DNA of 64,000 bases from NCBI GenBank assembly GCA_026874595.1, contig CM049310.1, forward strand, positions 31,065,558-31,129,557, written 5' to 3'. The number at the start of each line of letters is the position of its first letter. Position 1 is the stretch's first letter. Shown one piece after another: positions 29,664 to 39,826 of the stretch. The notes under the pieces are model-generated. The model made no database searches, was not told the origin of the DNA, and saw nothing but the letters and a program-made list of their open reading frames with translations. The DNA is from Sipunculus nudus. Lineage: Eukaryota > Annelida > Sipuncula > Golfingiida > Sipunculidae. Position numbers and translations under genes: made by a program.

Positions 29664-30873
29664 GATATAGCGCTTTTAATTAAAAGCACTCCCCAGTCCA
29701 TGTATTCTTACCCATATAAATCTTATTAAAGTAAAAGTTTTTCTTAAAAAATTAAAATGATATGGACCAAATTATTCGCAAATTTTACTTTGATCGTGCT
29801 AAGAGGATATTGGTTAATAGTTTGATGCTCATTCAGTAAATTAGGAAATTAACCTCGGTTTCATGTTTGATTCCGTTAATCCTGCTCCCAAGTTCAACAC
29901 GCGAATTCAGAAGGATTTATTTGGGAAACCAAAGCCCCCTTTATATAAACAAATTTCAAACAATTCCACTTCTGCTTATTTGGCCAATTGCGTATGGGTA
30001 CCAGGACAGTACTATTCTCCATCTTTTTTTGCCAAACAGAAAAACAATGGATAAAAGGATATTAGTGTTCTCCATCCTGATAGGCCAAACCAAACAAACA
30101 AACACATTGGATTGACCAAATAAGCAGCAAATACTACTTTTTCATTTACTAGGTTCTCCTGGTATATCGGAAAATTCAGCAGTTTAGACTAGGTCTGTTA
30201 GATCTGATACTCATTTGTATTGAAGATATAGCGCCTTTAATTATAAGCACTCCCCAATCCATGTATTCTTTCCCAAATAAATATTTTTTTTAAAGTAAAA
30301 GTTTTATCTTTAAACATTCAAATTTTGATATTAACCAAATTCACAAATTTTACTTTAATCGTGCTATAAGGCGAGGCTATATTTTGTAATAATTCACCGA
30401 CAGCTCCGAAAACAGGAAGCCACAGTCATTTCAGTGGATGTGTATTATATTTTAATGCCTTGTTTCAACCTTCCCTAATGTGTGTCATGTGATCACGGTG
30501 GTGACCGAAATCTTCAACCTGAAAAGACATAAAGATTCATTAGGTTAACAAAGCATATTCATACAAATATAAATTCATATATCCATTCATCTGAATAAAT
30601 TAATCAATGGAACACTAACAATAATGGTGTAAATGTGTTGTATATTATTACATATTTTATATATAATCGCGTACGCCTTGCTTTTTGCTCAAAGACAAAA
30701 CACGTTCCATTTCTCTCATTTATAATGATATTAAATAACCAAGTCTTTTATCTGTAGAACAAAATAATATCAAACCACTTATCCCATTGACACGTAATTT
30801 AACCAGCAGTGTCCAAAGTGAAAATTATAACATAGTGTACCTTATCACAGGAAACTCTTCCTTCTTTACATAC

Positions 30874-31060
30874 CTGGCATTGGGTGTCCTTACCTACACC
30901 TGTTTTGTTTGGACCAACCAACCTATATGGTAGAAATATTAGTTAGCTATAAACTTGCCCAAACTTACCCTGTCTGCTGTCTAGCAATCAAAGAAATCCA
31001 TGGATTCTCATTCAATCTGAACTTTTTAGTCAGCACGTGATGACTGGAATGTGTGACTAC
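30874..31060 (-). other. Two exon-like segments within spacer copy 4
   Basis: On the minus strand, segment 30969-31060 follows a 'ttatctgcag' acceptor and ends before GTAAGT. It reads open for 30 codons (VVTHSSHHVLTKKFRL then NENPWISLIARQQT). Segment 30874-30922 follows 'ctaccatatag' and ends CAG|GTATGT; it reads 16 more codons in the matching phase. The corresponding first segment in copies 1-3 has a TAG, and copy 2 has a frameshift in the second. Copies 1 and 3 differ from this one by an in-frame 9 nt in the second segment. I do not recognise the peptide. It may be a relic of a host gene's 3' exons swept into the satellite spacer, or chance. Confidence 0.3.
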
Positions 31061-31114
31061 CTGCAGATAAAGGTATTTAATTTTAATTTCTGATAAATTG
31101 ATCAACTTTACATA

Positions 31115-31164
31115 TGTCTTTAGGTAATTATAGAATACCTGTCTTTAGGTAATTATAGAATACC
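31115..31164 (+). repeat. Perfect 25-bp tandem duplication
   Basis: The 25 bp beginning 'tgtctttaggtaattataga' occur twice back to back in spacer copy 4. The other spacer copies have it once, so this is a local slippage-type duplication. Confidence 0.95.
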
Positions 31165-31276
31165 TAACGCTGATTTTTTAAATCAAAAATTGAGCCTTCC
31201 TCAGGTCCGGTTTCGTTTATTCTGCTTCTCAATTAATTGTTCAATTTCAATCTGAATTTTATCTGGCAAACCAAAA

Positions 31277-31599
31277 TAACTGTGAAGAATTAAATTTGAA
31301 AAATAAAAGCTAATATTGTTAGTTACAGTAAGAAAAAGGAAGATTTTAAAATGTTTACAGCATGCTCAAACCAACTTATGATGTGCAGTGATCCCATAGA
31401 CATAGATTTCACTAGGCAAAACTATAAACTATGCATTCCTTTTAATATTTATTTTTGACATACTGAATTCTTTGTCTGCTGGATGTAAACAAATAATATT
31501 CTTATCAAATTTGTAAATATGAAATTCTCATTGGTGTGAATATACCTGCAAGTATAAACAAAAAGACTACCATTTCATCCAGCGCAGAAGCTTTTGACA
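31277..31599. other. No recognisable feature
   Basis: AT-rich sequence between the truncated spacer and the retroelement remnant. No ORF, repeat or splice-supported exon is convincing here. The abrupt spacer edge at 31276 may be an insertion breakpoint. Confidence 0.5.
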
Positions 31600-32130
31600 A
31601 AGCTGAACCATTATACCAAGAGGAATTACAGAGAAACGGGTGCAACTTCACACTAAAATTCAAGAAGTAAGAAGAGAGAAAAGAGCGAGAAACGTCACCT
31701 GGTTCAATCCACCATATAGCGTAGTCGTTAAAAGGGATATCGAAAAAAAGTTTTTGCAACTACTAGATAAGTGGTTTACACCCGGACCACAGAGTATATT
31801 GTATGAAAAACAGTGAAGCTCGAAAACAGCTGTATGCCAAAAATGGAACAAATAATATCGGTACACAACTTTAAATTCCTCACTCATGAAAGAGAGAAAA
31901 GACAAACGGGAGCTACCAACAGAAATTGCAATTGTATTAATAAAATTAATGCCCGATCAAGGAAGGCTCTCTAACACGGAGCGTTTTATAACGGCCACAG
32001 TCACAAGGCAAGACAACTAGCCACGTTGAAACATATATATAATATATGACTGAGAACACATTCAAATAAAGCAGCTTTAAAACGAGAAATACAGAAACAG
32101 CACCACATCAAACAGTATGTATGGACGTAG
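31600..32130 (+). mobile_element. Decayed Penelope-like retroelement (3' region with GIY-YIG-type part)
   Basis: Plus-strand frames, broken by several frameshifts and stops, give a colinear series of motifs that I associate with Penelope-like elements. They are 'YQEELQRNGCNF', then RNVTWFNPPYSVVV and EKKFLQLLDKWF (about 31650-31780), then CMPKMEQIISVHN (about 31832-31870), a Cys pair 'NCNC' (about 31930), ATVTRQDN (about 31993-32018), and ETYI.YMTENTFK followed by SFKTR (about 32025-32085), which resembles the YIGLT..TFK..R core of GIY-YIG endonucleases. The upstream reverse transcriptase core is missing. The fragment is non-functional. Assignment is from recalled family motifs, not a search. 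Confidence 0.6.
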
Positions 32131-33339
32131 AATAAGATAAGTACAATATGCCATCAGTTGAGGTATACTAGCAACACTAAAGGCCTACTCTATCACCAAA
32201 AAAAATATGTAATTTATTCATCACGGATAAATATTTACTCACATGAAGGCCAGATAAGAGCACATTAAATAACAGAAACGAACTGATCACCACATGTAAA
32301 CACAGGGCCAAGCACCTGCTGTGCAACACCAAGTAATCCGACGAATCCTAAATCACACAATAGCCACCTGTACACCAAGACAATCTCAACGAATCCAGTA
32401 ACCCAAGATTATTCCTGCCTGTCCTGTTTCAGCGCACTAAATACATATGATCATGTCAGTTTGTACCTGAGAAGTGAGCACAGCTGAAAACTGGATTTAC
32501 GAAACAGTTCTGTAGTGCAAAAACTATGAAATCAAGCTAGTTATACATGGAATGAGTCATGCTAGCTAAAGGGTCGTAGTAAAATTAAGTGCTTTCCGTT
32601 AATGATCATCATAATGATCCTTGAAACAAACATTCAGTAGGCATTCTGCTGTGGTGTTATTGTATACAAAAATAACATGAAATAAATATAACCTTGCTTT
32701 TTACCTGTTTGCACGGGAATTTAAGTCAAGAGGCGGTAATTACTATTCCAGTCGTGGAACTGATGATGTTGCTTTGGTGGTTCAAATTCAACTTGATATT
32801 TCTGTTTGTGATATTTACTTTGGCAAAAGACTCGAGCTGTCGATACTCCGACGGTTAACTTTCGAATGAGAAACACCTGAGAATCGGTGACGCATGACCA
32901 CCTCGATCTGGGCACAATGACGCATTCACATACGTTCGGGGGAGCTTATCGATTGGATTAAGAAGGCTCGGCCGACAAGGTAACCTATTAATTGGAGTTA
33001 AGAGGACAAATAATGGGACCACAATTGATTTTTCTATACATAAATGTTATTGACGAGGAGTAATTTGCTTGTTATATGTTTAATAAGGGCAATTTTTATC
33101 TCCACTCAAAAGTCTAAAACATCTGCTGTGAACATAACATTAAACCATAATAAAGAGCTACTGGTACTGGTTACCTTTAAGGCAGTGGGTATTAATCGTG
33201 ACTGTGGTGTATGGGCATTAATAATCAATAAGATGTCTCAGCTGTGCCTGATTGTGAATTTTTTTCTTCGTTAAAGTACGATTTTAGTTGTATTTTTTCA
33301 ATATTATTATAATATCAACATACAGCCAGACAGCTTACT
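32131..33339. other. No confident gene; unassigned sequence
   Basis: Only short ORFs occur. A 64-codon minus-strand ORF at 32721-32915 ends near a CAG|GTAAAA donor-like site, and 'tgacgcat' and 'tgcgtcat' motifs lie upstream (32887-32930), so a 5' untranslated exon and promoter could exist here. Nothing downstream on the minus strand continues it convincingly. Confidence 0.4.
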
Positions 33340-34470
33340 GAAAGTCATCTGAGCTATAGCGATCACCCTTTGTCCGCCGTACGTCTGTCCTTCCTTCTAT
33401 TCTCTCCGTTAAAAAGGCACAGATCACAATCGCTGAACCAAGAAACTTCTAACTCAAAACATATAAAAATTATCTTAAAAACCTAAAATTAGGTCACTGT
33501 GACCCATATCCTCCGAGCGATAAGACTCGAAAATACCCCAAAGAATAATTAAAAGTTTGATACATAGCTCCATTATCTCAATAACTAATGCTCTGATTGC
33601 CATGACTTTTCATGCATATTTATAAAATAGTGTTACATCAGTTCCCGAGGAATGCAACCACCTGCAATTTTTTTTCTAATTTTTACGCATTTTTTACTCT
33701 ATTTTAAGACCAAATTATGAAGCAGTCCGGACGATAACAGGGGGCAAAACGTAACTGTTAGACTTTTTAATTGTATATCACGGGAGGTTGTAGGCAATTT
33801 CCTCAGTAACCTGAAATTAGTTCATGGTGCCCTATATTTTGCCAGCTACTGACCGAAAATATAACCATCCAGAGAGTCGGGGCACAAATTGTATCCATTT
33901 GACCTAGAATCTTCTAATGTGATATTGAGCGAGGCCCTAAATAAATGTCATTGGACACATGAAATTAGGTCATGGTGACCTATATTCTGCGAGCTAGAGG
34001 AAAAACTTGAATTGAGCACCCCGAAATTCAGATGGGCTCAAATTGTACCCGGTTGTCCTAGATTCTTCTAACGCAACATCCAGAGAGTTTCTTGGCAGCT
34101 TTCTCAGAGACCTTACACTAGGTTATGATGACCTATATTCTGCGAGTAAGTGACAACAACCATGACCTTTGGCACCATTACAGTTAGAAAGGGCACAAAT
34201 TTTATCCGTTAACCCTAGAAACTTTACATCCAGTACAGTAAAAAAAAATCTCCTCAGGAACCTAAAATAAGGTCATGGTGACCTATATTCTGCGAGCTAT
34301 TTGCCGAAAACATGATTTTTAGCACCAAGAGGCTCAGACGGAGCACACCTTGCCTAAATTCTTCTAATGTGAAATTCAGAGGGGTTCTGGTTAAATATCC
34401 TTTGAAATATGAAATTAGCTCACTTTGGCATATATTCTGAGTTATAAAAGATACATGATTTGAGCACCCC
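33340..34470 (+). repeat. Degenerate tandem repeat, ~150-bp period
   Basis: The phrase 'aggtcatggtgacctatatt' or a close variant recurs near 33491, 33816, 33965, 34121, 34270 and 34420, with spacings of ~149-156 bp in the last five. Between them 'gggcacaaattgtatcc' and 'cctagaatcttctaatgtga' variants also repeat. Units are strongly diverged, so this is an old array or a tandem-containing dispersed element. Confidence 0.75.
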
Positions 34471-34599
34471 GGAAGATGTGCACGAACTGAATCCGTAAGA
34501 CCTAGAATTTTCTTTTGTAATATCCAAGGAAGTCTCTGGTAGCGCTAGACTGGATTTACATATGGGTGAAAATTTTAGGTTAAAGTTAAAAAATATGCC

Positions 34600-35480
34600 A
34601 AACAGAAAGTTTTTTATTGATATGCATGAAGTAAAAAATCCTACTGGTTCAAATAATATTAATGTATGCAATAGAAAATCATCGATTGTATCTGTTGGCC
34701 ATATATGATTTTGAGCAAGTATGTATTTCAATAGGTTAGAAGTCCTAATAGGCACCAATGATCCCTGTTAATTTGAGAAAGATCAAGCATATTCTTGGTT
34801 AGATATAGGAACGAAAGAAAATCAACGATTGTGCTCTGGTGGCCATATTGTAATTTCGACAGGTCTGCTAAATTCAATAGGGATTGGGTCCGCATAGGCA
34901 ACAATGATTACTGAGAAAACGATAAAGATCACGCTTGTTTTTTGTTGAGATATCGGGTGCGAAATAAAATCACCCATTGTGCTCTTGCGGCCATATTGGA
35001 ATTGGGACAGACCTATAATTCGATAGGAGAGTAACCTCATAGGTACAAATCATCCCTGTGAAATCGGGGAAACTGAAGTATTTTGATGTTGAATTATTGC
35101 TCGCGATATAAAATCAGCGATTGGGCTGTGTCGGCCATATTGGAATTCAGACAGATCTGTAATTCAATAGGTCTGGAGCCCTCCTATGTACCAATCATTC
35201 CTGTGAATTTGGGAAAGCTGAAGTATGTTGTTGTTGAGTTATCGCGCATGAAAGAAAATCAGCGATTCGGCTGTGGCGGCCATATTGGATTCCCGACAGG
35301 TGTGTAATTCAATAGGTCTAGAAGCCTCATATGTACAAATCATCCCTGTGAATTTGTGAAAGCTGTAGTATGTTGTTCTTTATTTATCGCGCGTGAAAGA
35401 AAGTGTCACTGACGGAGGGACGGAAGTACGGATGGACGGAAGGACGAACTGACACGGTGATCACTATAGGGCACCGCTTG
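34600..35480 (+). repeat. Tandem repeat of ~147-bp units with a gacgga-rich tail
   Basis: The phrase 'ggccatattggaatt' recurs near 34690, 34838, 34988, 35130 and 35276 (spacings 142-150 bp), each followed by 'gacaggtctg'-like and 'tcaatagg' motifs and then 'atcatccctgtgaattt'. The last unit runs into a GGAC/GACGGA-rich tail at 35408-35455. Unit length is similar to the preceding array but the sequence differs. The short ORFs here follow the repeat frame and are not genes. Confidence 0.8.
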
Positions 35481-35539
35481 TCAAACGGGGCCCTTATTAA
35501 TATGTGCATATATATATGTACCTGTGTATACATGTCAAA

Positions 35540-35915
35540 TTCAGCTGAGCGTCGTGACCCATAGGTCACTTGTCAAAGATCTTGACTACATATTCTATTC
35601 AAACCTGGTGAAGGCTAAGCAAATGAGTTTGCCTAAAGCACACCACCTGATAGTTCAGAGCAAATTAGTTTATCATGGATATGAATTATTGTAGCCTGCT
35701 CATGCAGAATCCGGTCTACATGTTGTGACATGACAAAAAAAGACATTTCCCTGCTTATTTCCTCATAGTTATTTACTGTTAACTCCACTAGACGTTTCTC
35801 TTTTCCTAACACGTTTTGTCAATGACTGCTCAGTCTCGGTAGTCGTCTCTGTCTGGAATCGAACCCACAACTTGTTGATAGGATTCCCGCACGCTCCCAT
35901 CGGGCAACGGAAGGG
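35540..35915 (-). mobile_element. Candidate tRNA-derived SINE
   Basis: On the minus strand the head contains an A-box-like 'TTGCCCGATGGGAGCG' (about 35890-35908) and, ~40 bp further on, a perfect B-box core GGTTCGATTCC (35856-35866), in the spacing of a tRNA gene; the stems are too poor for a functional tRNA. The body continues to 'gacgctcagctgaatttg' near 35535-35560, a segment that recurs on the plus strand at 54557-54578. This suggests a shared 3' domain. No poly-A tail or clear target duplication was found. Confidence 0.45.
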
Positions 35916-35919
35916 GAAA

Positions 35920-36254
35920 AGATAAATAAAAAAGGGAAGGAATCAATAAGTTGCAAATTTTAATCCAAAAAAAAAAAAAAGAATTTTAAAAAAGTCCATA
36001 AAATATTTATAATGAAGTTTTAGATTATCCCGATGACTTAAGTCTTGTTTAGTGATTTTTTTGTTTGTTTTATTTTCATTACATTGTAAAATTCTTAAAC
36101 AGTTTCTCGAGTCTTTAGAATGATGTATGGTTTTATAATAGAACATATGTTATTAAGAACTATATATACATTTCAAAGTTTCCACGCGAAAGTTGCTTCT
36201 TGCTGTTAATTTACATAATCAATGTATAAGAATTATTGAGGTGCCGCGGCAACC
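35920..36254. other. AT-rich sequence, nothing identified
   Basis: Contains A- and T-runs (for example 35966-35981). The single short minus-strand ORF is low-complexity and I do not regard it as a gene. Confidence 0.5.
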
Positions 36255-36486
36255 AATCATTTCAAATTGATCAAAAGTTTACTTTTTGGTATCAAACTTT
36301 AGTTAGAATGGACAACGATCAGTCGACAAGAGGGCGTTTGTGGTCTTTTTAAATTTCAGCCCTCTCTGAGGACTAAAATGAAAAGATAAATGGTTCAAAA
36401 CGTATGAATTGATAGCCCATTTTGAATATATTTGGCCATGCTTGCTTACAAATAAGAGTCCAGGTAGACAACGTTCAAGCTCACGG

Positions 36487-36501
36487 CCACCAGGGGGCGC
36501 T
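36487..36501 (+). promoter_or_regulatory. CTCF-like motif in fold-back left arm
   Basis: CCACCAGGGGGCGCT agrees with the bilaterian CTCF core CCASYAGRKGGCRS. A second, weaker match on the opposite strand (37031-37047, AACTAGGTGGCGCTCC) lies in the right arm, giving a convergent pair. A single match is only suggestive, and binding is unproven. Confidence 0.4.
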
Positions 36502-36890
36502 GGTGCATTTAATAACGGAGAAAGTGAAAATAATGGACTTAATCGTCCAAATGGTGGCATACGAGTATCAAACGTTGTAGTCATTTATCTAAAAACTTCC
36601 TATTAAATAAAAAAGAAAACTTAACATTACCTACCAGATTGTGACCTTTTTTTTTGGTTTCCAAGACGTTTCACACGATTCCTTTGTTTTCTTTATTTTA
36701 AAGAAAACTGATTATTATCTAAGTTCCGAGTTACATGCTTTCAGGTGCTTTAATTCATTTTTATACTTTTGCATGCATTATGTTTTCTATTTGTAAAGGG
36801 ATATAAATTTTTAAAAAAATTGAACAGGATCATTTTTCATTGGTTATTGAATCATACTCAAAAAGTCCTCTACGAAATATAAAATGAGAA

Positions 36891-36895
<5 letters not shown>

Positions 36896-36969
<74 letters not shown>
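36896..36969. repeat. (AT)37 microsatellite
   Basis: An uninterrupted alternating AT tract of 74 bp in the loop of the fold-back structure. The repetitive Ile-Tyr ORF across it on the minus strand is an artefact of this tract. Confidence 0.99.
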
Positions 36970-36972
<3 letters not shown>

Positions 36973-37450
36973 TGATGTTTGTCCCGCCGATTAGTCCAAT
37001 TTTTCTCATTTTTCTACTCTGCTTAAGGCAGGAGCGCCACCTAGTTGCCGTGGACTGACCCTGTCCACCCGCTCTATAATACGAAATTAAGTACAATGTA
37101 TCACCAAATAAAATCAAATTGGGGCATCAATTCATACGTTTTGAACCAATTATATTTTCATTTTAGTCCTCAGAGAGAGCTGAAGTTCACTAAGACCACA
37201 AACGCCCCCTTGTGGATTGATCATTGTCCATTCGAACTAAAGTTGTCGATTGAAAGCAAAGCTTTAATTTGATACAAAAAAGTAAACTTTTGCATAAAAT
37301 GACATTTTATTTTAGTCATCAGAGAGGGTTCAAGTTTATCAAGACCCCAAACGCCCCCTTGTTAGAGTGCTAACTGAAATTGTCAATTGGAACTTAAGCT
37401 TTAATTTGATACCAAAACGTAAACTTTTGCATCAATTTGAAATGGCAACA

Positions 37451-39674
37451 GTTATTATAACATGTGGGGGCCACTATATTGAAAAATCATTTTTTTCTCT
37501 ACTTGGTGGATATGAAATGTTTAATAAATGCTATAAAGGGCTTCAATGACAAAGTATTACACCATACTCCGAACAAGTATAATTAACAGTACATATACAC
37601 TTCCAGTAATACAGGACATTACTAATAATTGCCTCAAATTTTTGGGGAATTTTATTACAATCTTATTCAAACATTATGGAATGAGAGTATACATGATTTA
37701 TTTGAAATTGACCGATTTACTTCATCCTTAAAGTTTAAAGGGTAGATTGCCTAATAGCAAACTTAAGTTTCATATCACCACTTCAACTAAATCAAATGAT
37801 CCATTCAGTGCTGTTGCGCAGAAGTTTATTTTTAAGCGTTTTTCAGTTTCAAGCTACCTCTAATATTTTATAAAGTTAAATAACCTCCTGTATTAATGCA
37901 TCTCATTTTACTTAAATCGCTTTATAAATTTGGAAACTTGAAACAATTTATCCTCGCCCGCGCCAATAAATGTTTTATATACCATAAATTCAGCGAAATT
38001 CATTGAAAATATAGGTAACATTAAAGAAATACGAAACATGGAAACCTGAAAATGACTCATCTTCTTTCCTCAAAAGCTGAAATCATTGAAAATGTTTGAA
38101 GATCTTTTTTTGTTAAAACAATGAATATATAGAGATGCTCCTTTTCTACAGGCTCTCGCTGACCATTGATGAATTAAAAAGGCTGTAACATAACGGGGGG
38201 GGGGGGGACCTGTATGCCCGCCTAACTCCCCCACTCATATAAGAAATCAGAAAACTAAGGTTAAGGTCAGCGATCCTACCCACAACAAAGCCAAGACAAC
38301 CACTAGCAAAACACAAAAATTAAGTGGGCGGTCTCTTTTAAAGAAATAAAGTAATTTTGAAAGTAAATGGTCCTTTCAACTTGTGATAAAAGTGTTCAAC
38401 TTAAATGCAGAACTGTTTAACTGTAAAAGGTAGCCGCAATGCAGAAAATTGATACGAAGGGGTGTACCTTGCATGTTGGCACAAAACCTTAAGTTGTTCT
38501 TTATAAAATTTAATGATTTTTTTTGGGGGGGGGGATCTGATAACGTTTAGACTGTCAAGGCTGATTTACATATGGTGTACTTAGTTGGGTCAGGATCCAG
38601 GTCCGCATTTTAATAATATATTTCTTCCCAGGCCAATCGGCCATCCTTCTAAAATTTCCCAGAATTCAATGAACCTGAAATATATGGCCATAACAGGAAA
38701 ATAAGTATAGGTGGTGCCACAAGAGATCAGTAAATGATAAAGCTGTCCAAAAACTGTCCATAGACAATTTGTTGAACCACTCCGGAGACATTGGTGACTG
38801 TGTGTTGCAGCGAAACGAGTACCAATGGTGCGCAGCCACCTCTCTTACGTGCGCGAAACATGAATGCACGATTTATGGCTGTGAAAAATTTGGGCAAATA
38901 GCTTACTTTATAAGTATATGAACGATAACGTTGACATTTCTAGACTATTTCCAGCGTAACTAGAAAATACACTTCAGAGTGAGCACACGACCATAGGTTC
39001 TGTATCTGCTGGTGAATTATCAAATTATTTTAAAAGCAACCCTACTCCATTTAGTATTCATTTGATCCCCCTTGTCCTAAGAATACCGGTGTTTATGATT
39101 TGGAATCTTCGGCTTTCTTATTTACTGAATTATCTGAATTCTAAGGGAAAACACAACTGGGGTCGGGAAAAAGTAGGTCTAACACAGGTGGCACCTCCCG
39201 CAAGAGGCAATGACATGTTTGTCATGTGACTAACATGTGTGTTAAATTGGGTCAAGAAATCAGCAGAGGTTTTAGAAAAAAAGGGTCGGGGCGAACGAAC
39301 AGCCAGACGGACAGACGCGGACCATTTTAGTAGTCCTTCCTCCCACGGTGGGAGACTAATGATGCAAGTCTCCAGGTGTTGGCTCATTCTATAAAGGAGA
39401 ATTTAATAACAGTAATTGTAAGGAAACAGTTTTTCATACGACACACCTGTTCTACATTTAAGATGTAGACCAAATTCTGAACCATTCTCAACACAGAAGA
39501 TCTGTCTATAAATGTCAAGGATAGATTTCATGCACACGTTCACACAGCACGCTTTAACGCCGAATTAAAGCTGTTGCGCCTGGTAATGGTAAATTACAAT
39601 AAGTCAATGGAGCAAATAAAGAGCATGAGTTAACGAATTAATTCCATATATAACTCTTATAAAGAATATTATTG
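37451..39674. other. No gene recognised; scattered low-complexity and repeat tails
   Basis: Short ORFs only. G-runs occur at 38195-38207 (13 G) and 38525-38534 (10 G). Around 39185-39200 a GGTGGCACCTCC variant of the recurrent palindrome appears, followed at 39290-39325 by a 'cagacggacagacg' tail typical of the dispersed repeats in this genome. No splice-supported coding sequence was seen. Confidence 0.5.
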
Positions 39675-39826
39675 TCTTTTTTATTGAAATTTAAAAAAAG
39701 GACGAGGAACTACATTGCTGCGCGATATCGGTGACGTTGCGGCGGCTAGTATCTTTTTTATTGAAATTTAAAAAAAGGACGAGGAACTACATTGGTGCGC
39801 GATATCGGTGACGTGGCGGCGGAAAC
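39675..39826 (+). repeat. 77-bp tandem duplication
   Basis: The block beginning 'tcttttttattgaaattt' and containing 'gcgcgatatcggtgacg' occurs at 39675 and 39752, with only two or three mismatches (for example ctg/gtg near 39719 and gttgc/gtggc). The second half of each unit is GC-rich and ends in 'gcggcgg', unlike its AT-rich surroundings. Confidence 0.95.

Larger units (their letters stand above)
10816..30390 (+). repeat. Satellite array B, about 32 monomers of ~615 bp
   Basis: The landmark 'attgaccaaataagcag' recurs about 32 times from 11093 to 30110 at 610-620-bp spacing, with one 572-bp interval (11711-12283) from a deletion-type monomer. At least three monomer types alternate. One has 'gattacgttaaatctgc', one has 'gattccgttaatcctgc' followed by 'ggatttatttgggaaacc', and one carries 'cttgccacttaaaa' and 'ctccccagtccatg' (for example 17280-17420 and 20970-21110). 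The last unit (30110-30390) is more diverged and lacks the ~45-bp block. Short ORFs on both strands are by-products of the repeat. Confidence 0.96.
30391..31276 (+). repeat. Satellite spacer, copy 4 (truncated at right)
   Basis: Homology to the other spacers runs from 'caccgacagctcc' (about 30388) through 30745 and on to 'tggcaaaccaaaat' at 31276, where it stops abruptly; the other copies continue with 'attgagataatcac'. About 600 bp of spacer is missing, and unrelated sequence with a Penelope-like remnant follows. It is diverged from copies 1-3 and contains a perfect 25-bp tandem duplication at 31115-31164. It forms the right edge of the whole satellite system in this window. Confidence 0.85.
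36255..37450. repeat. Fold-back (inverted) repeat around an (AT)n tract
   Basis: The left arm 36265-36430 ('caaaagtttactttttggta', then 'gggcgtttgtggtc', 'cctctctgaggactaaaatg', 'aaaacgtatgaattgat') is matched in reverse complement at 37115-37290. A second partial copy of the right arm lies at 37290-37440. The inner parts also correspond: an AGGGGGCGCT motif at 36492 pairs with AGCGCCACCT at 37033. The loop holds unrelated sequence and the microsatellite. It could be a decayed fold-back transposon. Confidence 0.75.

Noticed and set aside
1147-30115. Dozens of 60-116-codon ORFs on both strands in the satellite arrays, some starting MIDQISSKYY
   Set aside because: They follow the monomer period, overlap on opposite strands, and are broken by A- or T-run indels in about half of the units. 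Nothing suggests translation.
32721-32915. Possible first exon and promoter on the minus strand
   Set aside because: A donor-like site and CRE-like motifs are present, but no continuing coding exon could be supported.
35830-35910. Functional tRNA gene
   Set aside because: The B-box is perfect, but the acceptor and anticodon stems do not pair well; a SINE head is more likely.
36830-37117. ORF with repeated Ile-Tyr
   Set aside because: Produced by the (AT)n microsatellite.
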